This document shows positions 57,004-64,000 of a DNA stretch of 64,000 nt, piece after piece. The DNA is from Symsagittifera roscoffensis. Lineage: Eukaryota; Xenacoelomorpha; Acoela; Convolutidae. Below the pieces are notes generated by a model, which was not told the DNA's origin, did not search any database, and saw only the letters and a program-made list of their open reading frames with translations. The translations under genes were made by a program, and so were the position numbers. The stretch's first letter is position 1. The number at the start of each line of letters is the position of its first letter. The stretch is taken from the NCBI RefSeq assembly GCF_963678635.1, contig NC_087070.1, positions 14,945,840-15,009,839 on the forward strand, given 5' to 3'.

Positions 57004-58010
57004 CCCGCACTCAGTAAACAGAGAAAAAAATAGATTATAATGGATTTTTATTGTCAGTCTCCCTAAATTTCAAAAAAAATTGATTATAATTGATTAAAAA
57101 TGGATTATAATGTTACTATTTTTCGAAACATTAAAAATCATTATAATCGTTTATAATCGATTATTTTTTGAAAAAATTTTTTCTCAAATTTTTTTGAATT
57201 ATAATCCATTAGAATAGATTGTAATCCATTTTCAACAATTGTGTCATCGCTTCATTTCGTTTTATTTTTGTTTTGTTTCGTGTGCTTTTCAGTTGGTTAC
57301 CGAACTAAAAGAAACTGTAATTTTGTACTTACAGCCAAGGGCGATTTTAGGGGTGGGGGCTGGGGTTTCCCTCTTTGAACTATCTTGAGATATTCATTTT
57401 TGGTCACGGAGCCTAAGTACTTTCTAATTTACGCTAATTTTGAGGGGGAGAGGGCGCAAAAAAACGCGAATTTTTCATCAAAACTTTCCAAAAATTGTCT
57501 AAAAATGCTTTTTATGGCCTGTTTTTTTTCATAATTTTGCCTGCGGCGCAGAAAATTCGATCAAAATTGGGTCTTTATAGTGAGTTTAGGAGTGCGCATA
57601 AAATCAATTTAGTCAACCTAAGAAAAATCGACGAAATTTTCGGAAATTTTTGAAAATCCGCCCCCCTCCCCCGAGAAAGTCCTAGATCTGCCCCTGCTTA
57701 TTGGTTAAACTCACTTTAAATTTGATTTTTACTGTATTTTCATGCAGAATAGCTAAACTATAATCCATTATAATTGATTATTTTGTGAGATAATATTAAT
57801 CTTTTGTAAAAGATTATAAGAGATTTTCGGAAAAATTATAATCAATTATTATTGATTATAATTTATTAAACTTTCACCAAAAATGCTATCATTATAATTG
57901 ATTATAAATCGGTTAAGCATCTAAAATTGGCGCTTATAATCAGTTATAATTTTGCTAGAAGTACGATTATAATTATAATATAATTGATTATTTTCTCTTT
58001 TTACTGCGGG
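57004..58010. mobile_element. F3 element, complete, with nested hAT miniature element
   Basis: The left end CCCGCACTCAGTAAACAGAG and the right end CTCTTTTTACTGCGGG are inverted, differing by a CTC insertion and point changes. Both subterminal regions are dense in GATTATAAT, TATAATCGTTTATAATCGA and similar palindromes. The middle is occupied by the insertion 57336-57696. Without it the element is about 0.65 kb. No coding frame; no convincing target duplication. Confidence 0.78.
57336..57696 (-). mobile_element. hAT miniature element nested in the F3 element
   Basis: Starts CAAGGGCGATTTTAGGGG and ends CCTAGATCTGCCCCTG. The flanks CTTACAGC and CTTATTGG agree at only four or five of eight bases, so the target duplication is eroded. 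Interior order (GAGGGGGAGAGGGCGC, GCCTGCGGCGCAGAAAAT, CCCCCGAGAAAGTCC) is that of the family in minus orientation. Confidence 0.85.
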
Positions 58011-59579
58011 TAGTGATATTTAAAATGAAGAACTCGTCTCAGGAAATTTATTTTGAAAAAATTAAGACGATATTGGGATTTCCATTTTCGGAAAAAAATC
58101 TTTTTTTTTCCAGTTTTTTCTTCGAATTCATCTCCCAAAACAAACCCAGTTTCACACAATCAATACTTAGAAGAAAAGAACTGGAATTTGCGCGTATTTT
58201 GCTTTTAGCAGGAAAAAAACTATCAGTTTTGGCCTTGTTTAGACGGTTTAATGTTGCTTTATTGATTTTGGTCGTTTTCAACAAGACAAGACTCTTAACA
58301 ATTTTTTTTTCAATTCGGATTTTTTTTGATAATGAAAATTTAAAGGAAAATACAATGGCTTTTATAAAGTATTTAATCTGTTTAAAAAGTGTTTATAATC
58401 TGTATAAACTCTGTACCAAAATACGTACTTAAAAAGGATTTTAGTGTCTATCGAAAAGTATAAATTGCCATCGATTGTAATCAATTTGATAGTATAAAAA
58501 ATCCATTGCCTAGTGCATCAAAAAAACTAGATTACTGAGCTGTAGGTTTTACTTGCGATAATCGATTGCAGTCATAGATTTGCCAATGCGGGTGTTCAAA
58601 AATAGTAAATTTGCTGATCACCAAACCTAATTTTGATACCCTATGACAAGTTGAAAATCAAATGTGAAAGAGCGGATTGAAAGTAGACTGCTTCGATTCA
58701 GGGCATCGCATAAAATATAATTGAATGCAAGGAAAGACTTTTTTTGCAATTTCATAGAGTAGTGAACTGAATTAGATTTGTCCTTTTTGCACCAAAAAAG
58801 TTCACTGGGACAAAGCTGGAAAGTTTACAACCATTCATTTTCTTTTTTGATTTGAATTTGGCATTCTAATTTCTGATTTACAACCAATATAGCTTCGGGA
58901 GATTTCATTATCTTCCAGAAGACAGCGACGAAACTTTCAGTCCCGATGAAAACAATAAAAGTCATTTTACTGAATTTGCGACCCAAACAAAATACTATAA
59001 GCGCTGAAAAGTACTTTAGTTAAGATGAAAACAGAGCTTACCGTCAAAAACTTTGATAACACAAGGTAAAATTTTGTTTTAGAAAAATCCAAAAAACAAC
59101 GTTTCAAACTTCGGCTTTTAAATTAAGTGTTGACGAAGTTTTAAAAAGTTTATAACCTAAATAGGTGGGTTTATCATTTATTCGGGTAGAACTTTTCGCT
59201 GTTTTTTTCCAGGAAGAAGTTTGACACTTTTTTGCGCTCAAATTAGATATTTCATGGTTTGACTTTCGATTTGTTATCTACTTTAAGAAAAAATGCGCTT
59301 GCTCAAATAAAGGCCAACTACGCTCTCCGATAAAAATGTACAAAAAATGCGAAGAAAACTAAATAGGTTATAGTTTCGAAAATGAATTTTCATTGTTGAA
59401 ATTCCCAGCAGAATAAAAAGGTGTTGATTTTGGTCAGGTTTCTCTTTTTAATTTGTCACAAAAGTCTCAACAATACCAAAATCTTGAATATGCAAGATAT
59501 TTAGGGCCATGTCTTTTTTCATGAAAAAGCTTCAGAATTAATAAGTTGTTTTTTTTTCAGTTTTTTTGAGCTCTTCAAC
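58011..59579. other. AT-rich DNA; relative of the 3.5-kb repeat
   Basis: The 139-codon frame at 58013-58432 is low-complexity (Phe, Lys and Leu-rich) and unsupported. Bases 58380-58620 resemble 3540-3960, and CCCAGCAGAATAAAAAG at about 59405 recurs at 3245, so a dispersed repeat spans part of this interval. Confidence 0.4.
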
Positions 59580-59860
59580 CATTACGAGGCCAGGCTGTTT
59601 TCATTTTCACAGCAGAAAACTGTGTGTAGGTACTGGAATCCGGAAACAAGCTTTTAACTATTCTTTGAAAATATTCACTAAACTGATTAGGCGGGCAATT
59701 TACTGGCTAATACCTAATAATGCAAACGATTCGTGGTCAGCTAATTGTGTTCATTGAAGAGCAAAGAAAAGTTGCCTTGTCGCGGATTGCAGGGTTTCAC
59801 TTTTTATTCAGAATCTCTTATTAACCGATTCCGCAGTATTTCGCACTGCTTTTTCGCCTA
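59580..59860. mobile_element. F2 element, left-end fragment, decayed
   Basis: CATTACGAGGCCAGGCTG opens the fragment, followed by CTGGAATCCGGAAACAAGC and, later, CGCGGATTGCAGG and GATTCCGCAG. No right end is present. Confidence 0.65.
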
Positions 59861-61949
59861 AGCTTTTGGTATTGTCGACAGTTTCCCAGCTATCCCCGAG
59901 TTGACCAAAATGTGCAACCATAAATTGCACCATACATGTTTCCATACAGGCCGACCTGTCAAACCGTTAGAATAAAGCTCTTTCCAAAATTTATCCGACA
60001 AATAATTGCACAACTTTTTTTTTATCTTGGCAACACCTGGAATGACGTAAAAGCAAGTTTTTTTCATGAAATGTTAAAATTTGGTTTCTCACAAAAAGTG
60101 GTGCCGTTTGTGATTTCTATGGAACTGAATATGGTATCGCGAATAATTTCTTTATTGCAAACTAGTCTAAAATAATGCTCTCGAACTACTCTTCTGGGGC
60201 TGTGGACAGCAGAAAGTACTAAACTTTTGTGTCTTGGTCTAAACCCGTCGCCTTCGAACTAGCTACCTGTAAACTAGCGAGAGAAAAAATGAATGCGTCG
60301 TTTGGTTTGTATGGTAAAAATTAATTTAAATCTTTTTTCAACAGCTTTTGTGGTAATTGGAATCTGTACAGATGAAAACTCTAGCAGTAAAAAAGCTATT
60401 TCATAGCTTTCGACAAAACTTTTTGCAGGACATATGATTAGATATTTTCCATACAAACCATATATTGTTGGCAACCGGGGTCCGTTGGCTAAATTTTTTA
60501 TAAGTTAGAGTTCGTTGTAAAATTTTTGTCACAACAAACAAACATCACTAGCATATGTCATTAGCTGCACCGTGATTTGCGCTGCAATGATAGATTTCAA
60601 TTATATTTTTTAGATGACGAGAAAAACTGTTCAAAGTTTGTTTGTTTGTAGTTTAATTATTGAGTGGTCGGCCACATCTAGTCACTATTTTCGACATGAG
60701 AAGAAAAACAACATCAAACCTTACGTGACAGAAAATGTAAATTACTTTTTTTTCGGGAACCTAAGGTAATGTTTCCTTAACCTTGTCCCGCCCACTCAAC
60801 CAACCGATAAAAATGAAAATGTTTGCAATACTTTTTTAAACAACCGATTTGGATTGTATTTTGCATTTTGCACAGCAATCAACTATTTGGTTCAAATCTA
60901 GTTTTGAATCAGTCCAAAATGAATCTAGTGTTGAATCGACCAAAAATTATCACAATTGTCTCAAAAAGAACAGAAATGCGGTACCAAAGCTGATCAAAAT
61001 CAAGGCCGCTGGCTGTTTAGCTATCAAATGATAATTTAAATGTATCTTTTAGAGTGCCGAAGGCTACCATATGTAACCAATTTGGCAACCGAGTTTTTCT
61101 GTGGTACATAGAAAAAACCACCTGAGACCAGGGTTTGAAATATGGGTCTAATAACTAACATTTACTATTATCAAAAGGCTAACGCGCTGAGGGGTAAAAA
61201 ATAAAGATGCTACCTTCTATTTTTCTTACCTCGCTGCGAAATTTACAAGCATGCAGTAATAGAAAATTATTTCTAAATCATCAGTTTTGAATACACCTTG
61301 TATTATTGTCTTCTTATAATTGCAGCTTTTTGGCATAGCAATTTGCCATTTCAAAGAAGCACAGTTTAAATTTCAGTTGTTTTTACTGCTGTACAGCCTT
61401 ATGTGGTCTGTCATTAGATCAATTTGGGCAAAGTGTCTTCAGTATTTTTTTAAACAGAAAAATGAAAAATGAGTTTCCAAGATGCAGAATAAATGCTAGA
61501 TGTACCAAATTGTATACCCTAAAGCATTTCAGTTTTAGCATAAAGAAATAATTAGCTTGACAGCCGATATTTTATCATGTTGTCTTATGCTTTATAACTT
61601 GCAATCTTTTAGCTTCCGCATTTATTATACCGCCTATACCATCCGATCAAGCTTTATTGATTGATGAAAACAGTTTTCAGTTTTTTTTTGAAAATCTAGA
61701 GTGCTGCCATTCCAGATCGACTAAAATACGCGTAATAAAATTGATGTTTTCTCTTCAAAACATCATTTTTGAGCTTCAATCCAATATCAGCGGAAAACTG
61801 ATTGATTTTTTAGCCCTTTAAAGCTTTAAATTTCTTATATTAGATTTGTTTAATAGTTCAAACACCGCGATATGATTTTTTTTTTCAAATTTATTGAGAT
61901 TTTTGTAAGTTGTAGAGAGAAAAAGTCCTTCACATCTTATTAGAAGTTC
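59861..61949. other. Intergenic DNA, no gene seen
   Basis: Short frames only. GGCAACACCTGG (about 60030) and GGCAACCGGGGT (about 60470) are not convincingly paired as element ends. Confidence 0.4.
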
Positions 61950-62323
61950 CAGGGGCGGATTTAGAGGGGAAGCCCCCGCCACAGGGCTTTGAGTTCGTGT
62001 CGACCCAAAGGGTCCCCTTTTGGTACTTGGTAAGAAATCCATTTTTGGCTGAGCGACCCTAAAATTTTTTCAAGGGCGTCTATATATACTAATTTGAGGG
62101 GGACGAGCGCCAAAAAGTGCTCAAAAACTACTTTTTGACGTGTTTTTTTTTTTCAAAAGTGTGCCTGGGGTGCCGTCAAAATACCGTCTACTAATGTTCT
62201 GGGAGTGCTCAAAAACTCAATGTAGTCGACCTAAAAAGAGTCACCAAATTTTTTTCAAAAATGTTTTTGAAAACCTGCCCCCCCCCCCTTTCTGCTCTCG
62301 AAAAAATCTTAGATCTGCCCCTG
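61950..62323 (-). mobile_element. hAT miniature element with 8-bp target duplication
   Basis: Starts CAGGGGCGGATTTAGAGG and ends with the inverse, TTAGATCTGCCCCTG. The flanks AGAAGTTC (61942-61949) and AGAAATTT (62324-62331) agree at six of eight positions. The 374-bp interior follows the minus family order, with GACCCAAAGGGTCC, GTTCTGGGAGTGCTC and GTCGACC. A C run of about 10 bases lies near the right end. Confidence 0.9.
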
Positions 62324-63534
62324 AGAAATTTGAACATGATATAGGTTTTTTGTAGGAACCCTGTTAATTCGAACGAATTACGAGTTTAATAGTTTTGAAT
62401 TGATTACTTTTTTGGACCTTTCAATTGTTGAATTCGGACACTTTTTGTTATATACGAACTCGTTTCTTGTCATAAACAAACGGTTTTCGCTAAAATATTT
62501 GCATTATTTTTTAGTAAAACTCCATTTCGGTCAATCTTGGTGGATACAATTTTCCCAAGTTATAAATCGTTATAAGTTTTGTAAAAAGTATTGTTTCCTA
62601 CCAAATTTAGTCATGATTAATATCTGGTACCATCTCGTTTTTTTCATACTGTGACTCAGCGTTTTTTAACGATACCAATATAATATAACCGTTTAACCGT
62701 TTAACATAACCAATATAACCGTTTTATAATTCATCAAAGGTTCACCTCAACAACCGAAACCGATTCTCTTCAGTAAAATTGACTCGCTTTCCTTTTAAAG
62801 AACCGGCTAAGATTTTTGTGCCAGCTTCTTCAAAATTTGAATGTTTCTTTCGAATTTTGTGCCGCCAAGCGCAAACACTTCAATCACCACAAACGAGAGC
62901 TTAAGACATTTGAAAATTAATGAACTGAACGATTGTTAACAAGTCGCCAAAGCACCTTCCGTTTTTTCAGAGAAGAAACAATTTTTTTTCTCTTTTTCTT
63001 TCTTTTTAGATTTAATGCTCTCTTTTTTGTATCACCTGCAAAAAAACATCAAAGAATATGTTTTATGGGAAGGCAACGGGGAGTCTAACTCAAGCGCAGT
63101 TTTTAACCTACCAAAGACTATTGCGAGCGCTGAAAACATATCTGTTCATCATTTTTATTAGCTTCCACCAATCTCAAAAGCATATTTTGAAATAAATTCA
63201 TCCGCTTTGTACAAGGCATTGTAAATAATTAATGAAAAAACCAACTATGAAATAAATATTTTTAAACTAATCATTTGTTAATAATTGAAGAGGAGCGGCA
63301 TATCTAGTACTTGTAGTTATGGTTTTTTAGATTGTTTCGACCAAAGGCTGATCTCTGAAGTTTCGGAAGATTTTTGAGCACGTGGTTCTTTTGAGCTTTT
63401 ATTCTCACTAAAGCTTCAAAATGCGGCTATCAAAACGAATCCGTATTCATATCTTGATTATATTTGCAACACAAAAAAAATGTAGTTTTTTGTTTTAGCG
63501 TAAGAAGTTGCTGACAAAATGATCCCTTTAAAGA
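62324..63534. other. Upstream region of the carboxylesterase-like gene
   Basis: No gene or repeat is clear. A repeated AACCGTTTAACATAACC / AATATAACCGTTT motif lies at 62678-62727. TTTTTTGTTTTAG at about 63486-63498 could be the 3' splice site of a 5'-UTR intron. A 9-codon upstream frame (63519-63548) overlaps the start codon of the gene. Confidence 0.4.
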
Positions 63535-63548
63535 ATGGAGAAATTTAA
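63519..63548 (+). promoter_or_regulatory. Upstream open reading frame overlapping the esterase start codon
   Basis: ATG at 63519 opens nine codons ending with TAA at 63546-63548, in a different frame from the main ATG at 63535. If transcribed, ribosomes starting here would pass the main start, which could lower its translation. Both ATGs have A at -3; only the main one has G at +4. Confidence 0.45.
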
Positions 63549-64000
63549 AGAACCAGCAACCTTCAGCACGGCGACGATTGTATCTCAGTTCATTTTTTTG
63601 ATCATATTTACACTACCAAAATATGTGTTTTCTCTGGAAAAATTTATCAACATTGAAAATTTCGGCCAAATTCAAGGCGAACAGTTGAGAGACGTGCAGC
63701 AGTATTTAAACATACCGTACGCCAACCCAATAGGGACAAAAAAGTCTCACCTAAGCGATCGGTTCGCACAGCCGAAACCGTTCGAAAAACCAATTTACGA
63801 AAACACTGTTAACTTTGGCTTAAATCGGCTGAAATGTCACGGGCTGTACGCAAACGAACACGAAGACGAGGATTGTCTTCGGCTTTCAGTCTGGACTCCA
63901 AACCACTCGAAAAAAGTGCCAATTTTAGTGTTTTTGGACTCACGAGATATTATGTACCATACATGGGGACAAGTTCCAAATAACGCTCTTTTGCAGTCTG
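63535..64000 (+). CDS. Carboxylesterase/cholinesterase-like protein, N-terminal 155 codons (runs off the window)
   Basis: Alpha/beta-hydrolase of the type-B carboxylesterase / cholinesterase family, probably secreted or anchored by its N-terminal segment. The start has a good context (A at -3, G at +4) with an in-frame stop just upstream. Residues 15-33 are hydrophobic (IVSQFIFLIIFTLPKYVFS), a signal peptide or anchor. Then come the family landmarks: GQIQGEQ (44-50), YLNIPYANPIG (57-67, standing for FxGIPYAxPP), RFAQPKPF (76-83), Cys101, and EDCLRLSVWTP (112-122), whose Cys114 would pair with Cys101. After the buried strand VPILVFL (128-134) the oxyanion-hole motif HGGG is expected, but the sequence reads DSRD. 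Loss of that motif is typical of inactive adhesion members of the family, such as neurotactin- or gliotactin-like proteins. The catalytic Ser lies beyond the window, so activity is undecided. No intron is visible in the first 466 bases. Confidence 0.88.
   Translation, partial: MEKFKEPATFSTATIVSQFIFLIIFTLPKYVFSLEKFINIENFGQIQGEQLRDVQQYLNIPYANPIGTKKSHLSDRFAQPKPFEKPIYENTVNFGLNRLKCHGLYANEHEDEDCLRLSVWTPNHSKKVPILVFLDSRDIMYHTWGQVPNNALLQS

Noticed and set aside
58013-58432. 139-codon plus-strand frame
   Set aside because: Phe/Lys-rich low-complexity translation in AT-rich DNA, no motif, and a minus-strand frame of similar quality overlaps it.

Overview
The window looks like nuclear DNA from an invertebrate animal. 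It is AT-rich, gene-poor and full of transposons. Protein-coding sequence is split into exons by introns of about 0.5 to 0.75 kb, coding runs end near AATAAA signals, and bacterial operons or ribosome binding sites are absent. I cannot name the species. A run of exactly 200 Ns (2508-2707) marks an assembly gap.

Three host genes can be supported, all on the + strand. (1) The last two exons of a glutamine-synthetase-fold protein of the lengsin / GS-I-like type lie at 4014-5003; its upstream exons are not visible. (2) A complete four-exon short-chain dehydrogenase of the pteridine reductase (PTR1/FolM) type lies at 17019-19578. It is 251 aa long and has the Asp-Tyr-Lys catalytic set of that family. 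One of its introns is GC-AG and another lacks an obvious GT donor. (3) The first 155 codons of a secreted or membrane-anchored carboxylesterase/cholinesterase-fold protein begin at 63535. The usual oxyanion-hole HGGG motif is replaced in it.

The rest is mostly mobile DNA and its remains. There is a nearly intact Tc1/mariner transposase with one frameshift (1335-2507, DD41D spacing). A hAT element deleted down to the C-terminal dimerisation domain lies at 5484-6135. A large family of hAT-type miniature elements with CAGGGGCGG ends recurs throughout, two of them inside introns of the reductase gene. A BEL/Pao integrase relic lies at about 21590-22450 (-) and a Ty3/gypsy protease-RT-RNase H relic at about 43300-46480 (+). 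At least six other non-autonomous families have their own inverted ends. One carries arrays of the palindrome GCGGATTCCGC; another is packed with TATAATCGATTATA-type palindromes.

The largest structure is a direct tandem duplication of about 4.09 kb (32204-36291 and 36292-40389). Its breakpoints fall at the start of an older, roughly 0.6 kb tandem repeat. Divergence between the two copies rises from under 1% at the left to about 6% at the right. Minisatellites follow: a 40-bp unit at 40791-41136 and a 130-150 bp unit at 48985-49825. I see no evidence for a new multi-gene system. The most unusual items are the non-canonical reductase introns, the esterase with an altered oxyanion hole, the fold-back hAT derivatives, and the tandem duplication with its divergence gradient. 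Percentages and repeat identities here were judged by eye.
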